A stretch of DNA of 64,000 nucleotides from Acidovorax kalamii (lineage in GTDB: Bacteria; Pseudomonadota; Gammaproteobacteria; Burkholderiales; Burkholderiaceae_C). The notes below the pieces were generated by a model. That model searched no databases. It was given only the letters and a program-made list of their open reading frames with translations, and had not been told where the DNA came from. Both the position numbers and the translations under genes were made by a program. Below are positions 36,398-44,403 of this stretch, piece by piece; within the stretch, counting starts at the first letter, position 1, and each line of letters begins with the position of its first letter. Location: the NCBI RefSeq assembly GCF_002245625.1, contig NZ_NOIG01000011.1:124001-188000 (forward strand). The letters run 5' to 3'.

Positions 36398-37360
36398 TCA
36401 GGATCGGTCGGGGTGATCGCCCCGGCCCACGCGCAGGGCAGCGCGTGAGGGCAGGGTGGCCATCAGCACACTGGCCAGCGCAATCGCGAAGGCAAACAAC
36501 TGCATGCCCGAGAGTGACTCTCCCAATACCAGCACACCCACCAGGGCCGCACTCACCGGCAGCAGCACCGAGAACACACCGCCCTGTGCCGCAGGCACCG
36601 CCTTGAGCCCCGTCATCCAGAGCCAGACGGTCCACATGCAGGCCGCCAGGGCATAGAACAGCAGCAGCGCCCAGGTGCCCCAGCCGACGGCGCCGAAGTC
36701 GAAGCCCAGCGCGAGGTACAGCCCGAACGGTGTGGTCAGCACAAAGCCCCACAGGTTGATGAGCGCGGTGATGCGTTTGGGCCCCAGGCTGCCCGTGAGT
36801 TTTTTGCCGATCACGGTGTAGGCCGCCTCGCAGACCACGGCCCCCACCAGCAGCAACTGCCCCAGCCAGGCCAGGTTTTGAGGATTTTTGGCTGCTACCG
36901 CCTGTCCCGCATGGGCTGAGTGCTCTGGTTTTGATAGTGAAAACAGCGCAATGCCTGCCACGGCGCAGACCACCGCCAGCCAGGTGCGTGGCGCCACCCG
37001 CTCGCGCAGGAACGCCCAGCCCATCAGCGCCACGGCCGCCGGGATAGCGGCCATGGTCACACCAGCCGACACCGCATCGGTCAGGCTCACGCCATAAATC
37101 ATGCAGATGGTGAACAGGAAGTTGCCCAGGAACGACTCCAGGAACAGCAGCCGTCGGGTTTGCGGTGTCAGCGGGGGCTCATCCGCCGGTTTCTTGAGCC
37201 AGTGCAGCATGGCCACACCGCCGATGCCAAAACGCATCCAGGCCAGCAAAAACACCGGCAGCACGGCCGCCAGCGGCTTGGACAGCGCCACGTAGCTGCC
37301 CACCAGCGACATGCTGAGTGCCAGGCACAGATAGGCGAAGGGGCGGTTGGGCGTGTTCAC
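36398..37360 (-). CDS. EamA-family (DMT) transporter
   Basis: A 320-residue inner-membrane protein with about ten helices in two EamA halves. The second half contains PAAQGGVFSVLLPVSAALVG, typical of the family. Substrate unknown. Residues about 138-160, between the two halves, are encoded by a stretch matching the dispersed palindrome (SKPEHSAHAGQAVAAKNPQ), which falls at the cytoplasmic loop and so would be tolerated. It is convergent with rraA (15 bp apart). Confidence 0.85.
   Translation of the reverse strand: MNTPNRPFAYLCLALSMSLVGSYVALSKPLAAVLPVFLLAWMRFGIGGVAMLHWLKKPADEPPLTPQTRRLLFLESFLGNFLFTICMIYGVSLTDAVSAGVTMAAIPAAVALMGWAFLRERVAPRTWLAVVCAVAGIALFSLSKPEHSAHAGQAVAAKNPQNLAWLGQLLLVGAVVCEAAYTVIGKKLTGSLGPKRITALINLWGFVLTTPFGLYLALGFDFGAVGWGTWALLLFYALAACMWTVWLWMTGLKAVPAAQGGVFSVLLPVSAALVGVLVLGESLSGMQLFAFAIALASVLMATLPSRAALRVGRGDHPDRS
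36880..36950 (-). repeat. Dispersed palindrome-type element inside the DMT transporter (in frame)
   Basis: On the minus strand the order is TTTCACTATCAAAACCAGAG, CACTCAGCCC, GGACAGGCGG, TAGCAGCCAAAAATCC, i.e. CTATCAAAA ... GCGG-TAGCAGC-AAAAAT, the reverse of the GATAGC-type copies. It is translated without interruption in the loop between the two membrane halves. Confidence 0.5.
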
Positions 37361-37480
37361 TAGACTGGGCGCTGTTCAAAAAAACGGCTTACGCAAATGG
37401 GTTCAAGCACAGCGCTCGCCACTGGGCGAGGCCTGCTTTGCAGCCTTGTTGGCGTAAGTCCTCAAAAAAGAGTGCGCATC

Positions 37481-37900
37481 ATGCCCGACGAATCCACGCC
37501 CGCCCGGCAGCCCCGCTGCGTTTTTGTCTACGGCACGCTGCGCCGTGGCGGCAGCAACGACATCACGCGGCTCAAGCCCTCGCCCCGCTATGTAGGGCCT
37601 TCACAAGTGGCCGGGGTGCTGTACCACCTGGGGGCCTACCCGGGCATGTTGCTGGGAGGTGAGCGGTGGGTGGTGGGTGAGGTCTATGCCATCGAGCCAG
37701 CGCTGGAGGCCATCCTGGATGCCATTGAGGGCGTGGCGGGCCAACCGGGCGATGAATACATCCGGCGGGAGGTGGTGGCGCTGGTCGAGGGGCGGCCGCT
37801 GGCGTGCCTGGTGTACGAAATCAATCCACCGTACGTGGCGGCGGCCCCGGTGATTGCCTCTGGCGACTGGCTCCAGGCGGTGGATCGTGAAGGCCAATAA
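37481..37900 (+). CDS. Gamma-glutamylcyclotransferase-fold (AIG2/GGCT) protein
   Basis: A 139-residue GGCT-fold protein: FVYGTLRRGGSN (residues about 14-25) is the substrate-binding loop and a Glu near residue 88 in EGVAG is in the place of the catalytic acid. Family members release 5-oxoproline from gamma-glutamyl compounds, or trim other gamma-glutamylamines. The ATG at 37481 is preferred; the longer frame from 37397 has no ribosome site. It is divergent from the DMT transporter and lies upstream of the aceA control region. Confidence 0.78.
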   Translation: MPDESTPARQPRCVFVYGTLRRGGSNDITRLKPSPRYVGPSQVAGVLYHLGAYPGMLLGGERWVVGEVYAIEPALEAILDAIEGVAGQPGDEYIRREVVALVEGRPLACLVYEINPPYVAAAPVIASGDWLQAVDREGQ

Positions 37901-37924
37901 GTTTCCCGTAATGTGAAAGTTATT

Positions 37925-38100
37925 TTTCTCAATGCAAAATGCAATAGATGTTGCATTGCCGCAATTTTTCTCGATATGAGAAATCAATTTCTGTATTGAG
38001 AAATCTCATGGTTAAGTTGTTGTTTTGGAAGGAGAAAATTTATCTCTTCTATAAGACATAAGAGCTTGCGCAGGTCTTATAGAAGACTTAAAGTTGTCTT
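37925..38100 (+). promoter_or_regulatory. AT-rich aceA control region with several dyads
   Basis: Two operator groups are visible. (a) TCTTCTATAAGA (38045-38056) and TCTTATAGAAGA (38075-38086) are near-palindromes with centres exactly 30 bp apart, and together make 13-bp inverted arms; AAGAC-N8-GTCTT follows at 38083-38100. (b) TTTCTC/GAGAAA elements occur at 37925, 37967, 37978 and 37998, the middle pair forming TTTCTCGATATGAGAAA; ATGCAA-N6-TTGCAT is at 37939-37956. AT content contrasts sharply with the surrounding genes. A regulator of the glyoxylate shunt probably binds here. Confidence 0.6.
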
Positions 38101-38153
38101 CAAGGGCGGCACACAGCAGCCCGGCGTTTTCAACCAACCCCTGGAGTGATCTC

Positions 38154-39485
38154 ATGCCCCAATCCCTCAACGAACAACTGAGCCGCGAACAGCAAATTGC
38201 CGCCCTGGAAAAAGACTGGGCGACCAACCCCCGCTGGAAGGGTGTGAAGCGCGGTTACAGCGCTGCCGACGTGGTGCGCCTGCGCGGCTCGCTCCCCATC
38301 GAGCACACCCTGGCCAAGCGCGGTGCCGAAAAGCTGTGGGACAAGATCAACGGCGGTGCCAAGAAGGGCTACGTGAACGCTTTCGGCGCCATCTCTGCCG
38401 GTCAAGCCATGCAGCAAGCCAAGGCTGGCCTCGAAGCCGTGTACCTGTCGGGCTGGCAAGTGGCCGCCGACGGCAACACGTCCGAAACCATGTACCCCGA
38501 CCAGTCGCTGTATGCGTATGACTCGGTGCCCACCATGGTTCGCCGCATCAACAACACCTTCAAGCGCGCCGACGAAATCCAGTGGGGCCGTGGCATCAAC
38601 CCTGGCGACAAGGAATTCATCGACTACTTCCTGCCCATCGTGGCCGATGCAGAAGCCGGCTTCGGCGGCGTGCTGAACGCGTTCGAACTGATGAAGAACA
38701 TGATCCAGGCAGGCGCTGCTGGCGTTCACTTTGAAGACCAACTGGCTGCTGTGAAGAAGTGCGGCCACATGGGTGGCAAGGTGCTGGTGCCTACGCAAGA
38801 AGCCTGCGAAAAGCTGATCGCTGCACGTTTTGCCGCTGACGTGATGGGGGTGTCCACCATCGTTCTGGCCCGCACCGACGCTGAAGCAGCCAACCTGATC
38901 ACGTCCGACCACGACGCCAACGACAAGCCCTTCCTGACCGGTGAGCGCACGCAAGAAGGCTTCTACCGCGTGAAGAACGGTCTGGAACAAGCCATCAGCC
39001 GTGGTGTGGCCTACGCCCCCTACGCCGATCTGGTGTGGTGCGAAACCGGCGTGCCAGATATCGGCTTCGCCCGTGAATTCGCACAAGCCGTGCACGCCGC
39101 CTGCCCTGGCAAGCTGCTGTCGTACAACTGCTCGCCATCCTTCAACTGGAAGAAGAACCTCAACGATAAGCAGATCGCTTCGTTCCAGGAAGACCTGTCG
39201 GCGCTGGGCTACAAGTACCAGTTCATCACGCTGGCCGGTATCCACATCAACTGGTTTAACACCTTCCAGTTCGCCCATGCATACGCCCGCGGCGAAGGCA
39301 TGAAGCACTACACCGAAATGGTGCAGGAACCCGAGTTCGCAGCACGCGAAAAGGGCTACACCTTCGTGTCGCACCAGCAGGAAGTGGGCGCAGGCTACTT
39401 CGACGACGTGACCACGGTGATCCAGGGCGGATCGTCCAGCGTGAAGGCGCTGACGGGTTCGACCGAAGAAGAGCAGTTCCACTGA
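38154..39485 (+). CDS. aceA: Isocitrate lyase
   Basis: AceA cleaves isocitrate to succinate and glyoxylate, the first glyoxylate-shunt step, in the cytoplasm. The 443 residues include the catalytic loop [14 protein letters not shown] with its Cys near residue 202, DADTGFGG-equivalent metal site [16 protein letters not shown] near residue 162, and [13 protein letters not shown] near residue 322. ATG 38154 has GGAG about 8-10 nt upstream. It is monocistronic, with a terminator after it and an operator-rich promoter region before it. Malate synthase is not in the window. Confidence 0.96.
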   Translation: MPQSLNEQLSREQQIAALEKDWATNPRWKGVKRGYSAADVVRLRGSLPIEHTLAKRGAEKLWDKINGGAKKGYVNAFGAISAGQAMQQAKAGLEAVYLSGWQVAADGNTSETMYPDQSLYAYDSVPTMVRRINNTFKRADEIQWGRGINPGDKEFIDYFLPIVADAEAGFGGVLNAFELMKNMIQAGAAGVHFEDQLAAVKKCGHMGGKVLVPTQEACEKLIAARFAADVMGVSTIVLARTDAEAANLITSDHDANDKPFLTGERTQEGFYRVKNGLEQAISRGVAYAPYADLVWCETGVPDIGFAREFAQAVHAACPGKLLSYNCSPSFNWKKNLNDKQIASFQEDLSALGYKYQFITLAGIHINWFNTFQFAHAYARGEGMKHYTEMVQEPEFAAREKGYTFVSHQQEVGAGYFDDVTTVIQGGSSSVKALTGSTEEEQFH

Positions 39486-39536
39486 TCTGAGGGGCAGATG
39501 CGCTGCCTGCGTGTGGCGCAAAATGCACCGATTGAA

Positions 39537-39565
39537 GGCCCGAAGCACCTGCTTCGGGCTTTTTT
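39537..39565 (+). terminator. Terminator after aceA
   Basis: GCCCGAAGC (39538-39546) pairs with GCTTCGGGC (39551-39559), loop ACCT, then six T. Confidence 0.92.
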
Positions 39566-39579
39566 GTTGGTGGCAAGGT

Positions 39580-39585
39580 TAAAAT
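39580..39585 (+). promoter_or_regulatory. -10-like element for the thrS leader
   Basis: TAAAAT lies 7 nt upstream of a likely start near 39592. No convincing -35 at the right spacing was found, so the promoter is tentative. Confidence 0.3.
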
Positions 39586-39628
39586 GCCAACAAATTCACT
39601 GCACAAGAGCGAGAAAGGCAATCTGGTT

Positions 39629-39670
39629 ATGACACCGCGAACTACATCGGAGATGTTGACCGGCCGTTAA
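39629..39670 (+). CDS. Threonine-rich leader peptide of the thrS operon (13 residues)
   Basis: ATG ACA ... TAA encodes MTPRTTSEMLTGR. Four of thirteen residues are Thr (ACA, ACU, ACA, ACC), with two in tandem at positions 5-6. GAAAGG about 12 nt upstream could be its ribosome site. It is placed before a terminator and the threonyl-tRNA synthetase gene. The tandem Thr codons (39641-39646) overlap RNA segment 1 (CGCGAA 39636-39641), so a ribosome paused for lack of charged tRNA-Thr would free segment 2 for the antiterminator. Confidence 0.75.
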   Translation: MTPRTTSEMLTGR

Positions 39671-39710
39671 GGCTGGCTGTTCGCGCCTGCACGAGATTGC
39701 ACACACCTCC

Positions 39711-39740
39711 AAAAAGCGCGGACCTGTTCCGCGCTTTTTT
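39711..39740 (+). terminator. Attenuator terminator in the thrS leader
   Basis: AAAAAGCGCGGA (39711-39722) pairs with TCCGCGCTTTTT (39728-39739), loop CCTGT, and the T-run continues to 39740. It is 41 bp after the leader-peptide stop and 63 bp before thrS. Confidence 0.9.
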
Positions 39741-39802
39741 GTTTTCTGGGCCTGGCGCGTGCCCGCACCCATTGCACTGATTGAAAAGAAAGAGTTACTC
39801 CC

Positions 39803-41722
39803 ATGATTCACATCACGCTTCCTGATGGCTCGCAGCGCGAATTCCCGGGCCCTGTCACGGTGGCCGAGGTGGCGGCCTCTATTGGTTCTGGTCTGGCCAA
39901 GGCAGCCCTGGCTGGCAAGATCGGCGACAAGGTGGTGGACACCAGCTACCAGATCACGGCCGACAGCCCGCTGTCCATCGTCACGGCCAAGGATGCCGAT
40001 GGGCTGGAGGTCATCCGTCACTCCACGGCCCACTTGCTGGCCTATGCTGTCAAGGAGCTGTTTCCAGAGGCCCAGGTGACCATCGGGCCCGTGATCGAGA
40101 ACGGCTTTTTCTATGACTTCTCGTACAAGCGCCCCTTCACGCCCGAAGACCTGGTGGCCATCGAAAAGCGCATGACCGAACTGGCGGCCAAGGACGAGCC
40201 TGTGGTGCGCCGCGTGCTGCCGCGCGACGAGGCCGTGGCCTATTTCAAGAGCCTGGGCGAGCACTACAAGGCCGAGATCATCGCCAGCATCCCGAGCAAC
40301 GAGGATGTGAGTCTGTACCGTGAAGGCAACTTCGAAGACCTGTGCCGTGGCCCCCACGTGCCCAGCACGGGCAAGCTCAAGTTCTTCAAGCTCATGAAGG
40401 TGGCGGGCGCCTACTGGCGCGGTGATCACCGCAACGAGATGCTGCAGCGCATCTATGGCACTGCCTGGTCCACGAAGGACGAGTTGCAACAGTACCTCAC
40501 GATGCTGGAAGAGGCCGAAAAGCGCGACCACCGCAAGCTGGGGCGTGAACTGGACCTGTTCCATATGGACGAGCACTCGCCCGGCACCGTGTTCTGGCAC
40601 CCCAAGGGCTGGGCGCTGTGGCAGGAGGTGGAGCAGTACATGCGCCGCGTGTACCGCAACAACGGCTACCAGGAAGTGAAGGGGCCGCAGATCCTGGACA
40701 AGAGCCTGTGGGAGAAGACGGGCCACTGGGACAAGTACCGCGACAACATGTTCACGACCGAGTCGGAAAAGCGCGACTACGCACTCAAGCCGATGAACTG
40801 CCCCGGCCACATCCTGATCTACAAGCAGGGCATCAAGAGCTACCGCGACCTGCCGTTGCGCTACGGTGAGTTTGGCGCCTGCCACCGCAACGAACCCACG
40901 GGCGGCCTGCACGGCATCATGCGCGTGCGCGGTTTCACGCAGGACGACGGCCACATCTTCTGCACCGAAGAGCAGGTGCAGGAAGAATGCGCCAACTACA
41001 CGGCGCTGGTGCAGAAGGTGTACAAGGACTTCGGCTTCACGGACATCATTTACAAGGTGGCGACGCGGCCAGAGGCGCGCATCGGCACTGAAGAAGCCTG
41101 GGACCGTGCCGAAAAGGCGCTGATGGATGGCCTGCGCTATTCGGGCTGCGAATTCGAAATCGCGGAAGGTGAGGGTGCCTTCTACGGTCCCAAGATCGAG
41201 TACACGCTCAAGGACGCGCTGGGCCGCCAGTGGCAGTGCGGCACGATGCAGATCGACCCCAACCTGCCTGAGCGCCTGGACGCCGAGTACGTGGCCGAAG
41301 ACGGCAGCCGCAAGCGCCCCCTGATGCTGCACCGCGCGACGGTGGGCAGCATGGAGCGCTTCATCGGCATGCTGATCGAACACTACGCCGGCGCCTTCCC
41401 TGTGTGGCTCGCGCCGGTGCAGGTGGCGGTGCTCAACATCACCGATGCGCAGGCCGATTACTGTCGCGAAATTGCAGCAAAACTGCAAAAAGCACTGCCG
41501 AATCAAGACCTTAGAGTGGCGGTCGATCTGCGCAACGAGAAGATTACGTATAAAATACGTGAGCATTCGTTGCAAAAGCTGCCGTACATCCTTGTCGCGG
41601 GCGACAAGGAGAAGGCCGCAGGAGCCGTCGCAGTGCGCGGCCGGGGCAATCGTGACCTCGGCGTGATGTCTGTTGAAGCGTTCGCTGAGCTGATCGCCCA
41701 AGACATCGCCACCAAAGCCTGA
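39803..41722 (+). CDS. thrS: Threonyl-tRNA synthetase
   Basis: ThrRS charges tRNA-Thr. The 639 residues contain a TGS domain (1-60), the editing domain with [10 protein letters not shown] (His near 72 and 76) and a distal Cys/His pair, the class II core (zinc ligand Cys in NCPGHIL near 333; motif 2 around residue 360), and a HGTP anticodon-binding domain (about 540-639). Regulation here appears to be by ribosome-mediated attenuation; the E. coli-style tRNA-mimic operator is not evident. It leads the operon with infC, 87 bp downstream. Confidence 0.97.
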   Translation: MIHITLPDGSQREFPGPVTVAEVAASIGSGLAKAALAGKIGDKVVDTSYQITADSPLSIVTAKDADGLEVIRHSTAHLLAYAVKELFPEAQVTIGPVIENGFFYDFSYKRPFTPEDLVAIEKRMTELAAKDEPVVRRVLPRDEAVAYFKSLGEHYKAEIIASIPSNEDVSLYREGNFEDLCRGPHVPSTGKLKFFKLMKVAGAYWRGDHRNEMLQRIYGTAWSTKDELQQYLTMLEEAEKRDHRKLGRELDLFHMDEHSPGTVFWHPKGWALWQEVEQYMRRVYRNNGYQEVKGPQILDKSLWEKTGHWDKYRDNMFTTESEKRDYALKPMNCPGHILIYKQGIKSYRDLPLRYGEFGACHRNEPTGGLHGIMRVRGFTQDDGHIFCTEEQVQEECANYTALVQKVYKDFGFTDIIYKVATRPEARIGTEEAWDRAEKALMDGLRYSGCEFEIAEGEGAFYGPKIEYTLKDALGRQWQCGTMQIDPNLPERLDAEYVAEDGSRKRPLMLHRATVGSMERFIGMLIEHYAGAFPVWLAPVQVAVLNITDAQADYCREIAAKLQKALPNQDLRVAVDLRNEKITYKIREHSLQKLPYILVAGDKEKAAGAVAVRGRGNRDLGVMSVEAFAELIAQDIATKA

Positions 41723-41809
41723 TTTTTGCTTTAAAACATGCTTTGGCGCATGCCAATTGTGCGGTTGTTGCTACAAAAATTGTAGTGTTTTGATTCAAGG
41801 AAGATAGCC

Positions 41810-42409
41810 ATCGCTACTGAATTTCGTGATCGTCGCCACCGGGAAGAGCGCAAGCATCGCCTGAACCGTGAAATCATGGCCCCGGAAGTCCGCCTGTCCG
41901 GGCCTGACAACGAGCCTTTGGGTGTTGTCAGCCTGATGGAAGCCCTGCGCATGGCGGGCGAGCTGGATGTGGATCTGGTGGAAATTGCCGCTACGGCTAA
42001 TCCGCCAGTGTGCCGCCTCATGGACTACGGCAAGTTCAAGTACCAAGAGCAAAAGCGTGCGGCGGAAGCCAAAGCCAAGCAGACGGTCATTGAGATCAAG
42101 GAAGTCAAGTTCCGTCCCGGAACAGACGATGGCGACTACAACATCAAGATGCGCAATATCCGCCGTTTTCTGGCGGATGGCGACAAATGCAAGATCACGC
42201 TGCGTTTCCGCGGCCGCGAGATCACGCACCAGGAACTCGGTCTGGCTTTGCTGAACCGGATTCGTGACGAACTGGCTGACAGCATCATCATCGAGCAGTT
42301 TCCCAAGCTGGAAGGCCGCCAGATGATCATGATGATTGCACCAGGCCGCAAGAAGCCTGCTGCCAAGCCTGCCGCAGAAGGTGCGCCAGCGCCTGGTGCT
42401 GCTGCCTGA
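41810..42409 (+). CDS. infC: Translation initiation factor IF-3, with AUC start codon
   Basis: IF-3 monitors initiator tRNA and start-codon choice on the 30S. The conserved protein needs the segment [20 protein letters not shown] ahead of the first ATG (41876), so the ATG cannot be the start. AAGGAAG (41797-41803) precedes an in-frame ATC at 41810 with 8 nt spacing, and the frame stays open. That gives 199 residues with N-domain, Lys-rich linker and C-domain ([14 protein letters not shown]). infC is known to use AUU/AUC/AUA so that IF-3 represses its own synthesis. ATA at 41804 is possible but too close to the Shine-Dalgarno. A CTACAA-AAA-TTGTAG hairpin (41771-41785) lies in the leader. Confidence 0.9.
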   Translation: MATEFRDRRHREERKHRLNREIMAPEVRLSGPDNEPLGVVSLMEALRMAGELDVDLVEIAATANPPVCRLMDYGKFKYQEQKRAAEAKAKQTVIEIKEVKFRPGTDDGDYNIKMRNIRRFLADGDKCKITLRFRGREITHQELGLALLNRIRDELADSIIIEQFPKLEGRQMIMMIAPGRKKPAAKPAAEGAPAPGAAA

Positions 42410-42590
42410 TCGGTAGTGGGGTGATTGTCGAGATTTGAGCGCTGCGCCTGAAAGGGTGTAGTGCTTGAAGGTGGTGTGCAAGCACTGCCAAACGAAAGGC
42501 GAGAGCCTTTCGAAAAAGTGGCTCGGGGCCAACAAGTTTGCAGATCGGTTTGCAAACGCCTCACGAGCACAACGAAGAAGGAGCATTCAC
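42410..42590 (+). promoter_or_regulatory. Structured leader before rpmI (candidate L20 autoregulatory site)
   Basis: A 181-bp gap with stable hairpins: CGAAAGGC-GAGA-GCCTTTCG (42493-42512, GNRA-type tetraloop), AGTGCTTG (42460-42467) with CAAGCACT (42479-42486), and a GTTTGC/GCAAAC helix near 42536-42557. In E. coli, ribosomal protein L20 represses rpmI-rplT by binding such a leader. Confidence 0.45.
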
Positions 42591-42794
42591 ATGCCCAAAA
42601 TGAAGACCAAGAGCAGCGCGAAAAAACGTTTCCGCGTTCGTCCCGGTGGTACCGTCAAGCGCGGTCAAGCCTTCAAGCGTCACATCTTGACCAAGAAGAC
42701 CACCAAGAACAAGCGCCACCTGCGTGGTGCAGTGAATGTGCATGAGACCAACATGGGCTCGATCGCACAAATGCTGCCCAGCGCTGGCCTTTAA
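42591..42794 (+). CDS. rpmI: 50S ribosomal protein L35
   Basis: A 67-residue basic protein beginning [20 protein letters not shown], with [20 protein letters not shown] in the middle: the L35 family. It is part of the 50S subunit. GAAGGAG lies 8-14 nt before the ATG; the longer frame from 42465 passes through the structured leader and is rejected. It is 26 bp before rplT. Confidence 0.97.
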   Translation: MPKMKTKSSAKKRFRVRPGGTVKRGQAFKRHILTKKTTKNKRHLRGAVNVHETNMGSIAQMLPSAGL

Positions 42795-42819
42795 TAACTG
42801 ACGAACAAGGAGTACATAC

Positions 42820-43179
42820 ATGCCTCGCGTCAAACGTGGTGTAACGGCCCGTGCCCGTCACAAGAAAGTTCTCGCCCTTGCCAAGGGCTTCCGTGGTCGC
42901 CGCGGTAACGTCTTCCGTATCGCCAAACAGGCGGTAATGAAGGCTGGGCAATATGCCTACCGTGACCGCCGCACCAAGAAGCGCGTGTTCCGCCAACTGT
43001 GGATCGCCCGTATCAATGCCGCTGCCCGTGAACTGGGTCTGACCTACAGCCAGTTCGCCAACGGCCTGAAGAAGGCTTCCATCGAGATCGACCGCAAGAT
43101 GCTGGCCGACCTCGCAGTGCACGACAAGGCTGCCTTTGGCAGCATCGTGGAGCAAGTCAAGGCCAAGCTGGCTGCTTGA
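42820..43179 (+). CDS. rplT: 50S ribosomal protein L20
   Basis: A 119-residue basic protein ([18 protein letters not shown] start; the C-terminal domain from about residue 60 contains [20 protein letters not shown]). L20 is a primary 50S assembly protein that binds 23S rRNA domain II and, in E. coli, represses rpmI-rplT translation. AAGGAG precedes the ATG by 8-13 nt. After it comes a dispersed repeat and then pheS. Confidence 0.97.
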   Translation: MPRVKRGVTARARHKKVLALAKGFRGRRGNVFRIAKQAVMKAGQYAYRDRRTKKRVFRQLWIARINAAARELGLTYSQFANGLKKASIEIDRKMLADLAVHDKAAFGSIVEQVKAKLAA

Positions 43180-43189
43180 GTTCACGATG

Positions 43190-43262
43190 AGCGGCTATCG
43201 TTCTGATAGCTGCTTGCGCAATAACAGCAAGGGCTAGGGCTTGAAAAGGCACTAGCCCTTGT
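43190..43262 (+). repeat. Dispersed palindrome element between rplT and pheS
   Basis: This is the clearest intergenic copy: CTATCG..TGATAGCTGCTTGCGC (about 43195-43218), then AAGGGCTAG (43228-43236) and CTAGCCCTT (43251-43259), which form a 9-bp stem. It resembles the copies at 19226 and 59452. It lies inside an operon and could act as an RNA processing or pausing hairpin. Confidence 0.6.
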
Positions 43263-43280
43263 TCATTTTCAAGAGTCGAT

Positions 43281-44333
43281 ATGAACGAGTTGGATTCCCT
43301 GGTTGAAAGCGCGACGCAACTGTTTGCCCAAAGCGCCACTCCCGCTGATCTGGAAAATGCCAAGGCGCAGTTCCTGGGCAAGTCGGGCCGTGTGACGGAG
43401 CTCATGAAGGGCATGGCGCAGCTTTCCGTCGAGGAAAAGAAGTCTCGTGGCGCAGCCATCAACCTGGCCAAGCAGGCCATCGAGGCGGCGCTTACGGCAC
43501 GCCGCCAGGCGCTGGCCGACGCGGAGTTGCAGGTGCAGCTCAAGGCCGAAGCGCTGGATGTGAGCCTGCCGGGCCGCCAGCGCGGGCAGGGCGGTTTGCA
43601 CCCGGTTTCCCTCACGCTCGAGCGCATCCAGGGCATCTTTGGCTCTATGGGTTTTGATGTGGCCGAAGGGCCCGAGATCGAAACCGACTGGTTCAACTTC
43701 ACCGCATTGAACACGCCGGAAGACCATCCTGCGCGTTCCATGCACGACACTTTTTACGTGGAAGGCGGCACGCCAGAGGCGCCCAACCTGCTGCGCACCC
43801 ACACCAGCCCCATGCAGATCCGCCACGCGGTGCAGCACGTGAAAAAACACCGTGCGCTGCTCGACGCGGGCCAGACCATGCCCGAGATCCGGGTGATTGC
43901 CCCCGGCCGCACCTACCGTGTGGACAGCGATGCCACGCACTCGCCCATGTTCCACCAGTGTGAAGGCTTGTGGGTGGGGGAGAACGTGAGCTTCAAGGAC
44001 CTGAAGGTGATCTTCACGGCCTTCTGCCGCACCTTCTTCGAGAGCGACGACCTAGTGCTGCGCTTCCGCCCGAGCTTCTTCCCCTTCACCGAGCCCAGCG
44101 CCGAGATCGACATCCAGTTCCAGACCGGCCCGCTGGCCGGTCGTTGGCTGGAGGTGGCGGGCTCCGGCCAGGTGCACCCGAACGTGGTGCGCAACATGGG
44201 CCTCGATCCGGAAAAGTACATCGGCTTTGCCTTCGGCATGGGCCCCGACCGCCTGACCATGCTGCGCTACGGCGTGAATGACCTGCGCTTGTTCTTTGAC
44301 GGCGACATCCGCTTCCTGTCGCAGTTTCAGTAA
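43281..44333 (+). CDS. pheS: Phenylalanyl-tRNA synthetase alpha subunit
   Basis: A 350-residue class II synthetase subunit. An N-terminal coiled-coil (1 to about 95) precedes the catalytic domain: motif 2 [18 protein letters not shown] near residue 212 and motif 3 [18 protein letters not shown] near residue 315. The Ala/Gly-type substrate site lies in the second half. With PheT it forms the alpha2beta2 enzyme. No phenylalanine leader peptide (as in E. coli pheM) is visible in the 100 bp before it; it probably depends on the thrS-operon promoter or its own weak one. Confidence 0.96.
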   Translation: MNELDSLVESATQLFAQSATPADLENAKAQFLGKSGRVTELMKGMAQLSVEEKKSRGAAINLAKQAIEAALTARRQALADAELQVQLKAEALDVSLPGRQRGQGGLHPVSLTLERIQGIFGSMGFDVAEGPEIETDWFNFTALNTPEDHPARSMHDTFYVEGGTPEAPNLLRTHTSPMQIRHAVQHVKKHRALLDAGQTMPEIRVIAPGRTYRVDSDATHSPMFHQCEGLWVGENVSFKDLKVIFTAFCRTFFESDDLVLRFRPSFFPFTEPSAEIDIQFQTGPLAGRWLEVAGSGQVHPNVVRNMGLDPEKYIGFAFGMGPDRLTMLRYGVNDLRLFFDGDIRFLSQFQ

Positions 44334-44403
44334 AGCCCGCCGATTTAGCGACGCGCGCACGCCAGGCGGCAGCGCGCCGATCCTTTAGAACAAGAGTCCG
44401 ACT

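Larger units (their letters stand above)
39629..39740 (+). promoter_or_regulatory. Transcription attenuator controlling thrS-infC-rpmI-rplT-pheST
   Basis: Pairings I can write out: segment 1 CGCGAA (39636-39641) with segment 2 TTCGCG (39680-39685), enclosing the stem CCGGCC (39660-39665)/GGCTGG (39671-39676); segment 2 TTCGCGC (39680-39686) with segment 3 GCGCGGA (39716-39722), 7 pairs including one G-U, as antiterminator; segment 3 with segment 4 TCCGCGC (39728-39734), as terminator with a T-run. 1:2 and 3:4 exclude 2:3. The layout is the same as amino-acid biosynthesis attenuators. Confidence 0.75.

Noticed and set aside
39566-39802. T-box or E. coli-style tRNA-mimic operator before thrS
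   Set aside because: No T-box AGGGUGG-like motif or anticodon-like loop arrangement was seen; the Thr-rich leader with terminator fits better.
41876-42409. infC start at ATG 41876
   Set aside because: Would remove conserved N-terminal residues of IF-3 and has no Shine-Dalgarno at the right distance.
43180-43280. pheM-like phenylalanine leader before pheS
   Set aside because: No short frame with Phe codons; the gap is filled by a dispersed repeat.
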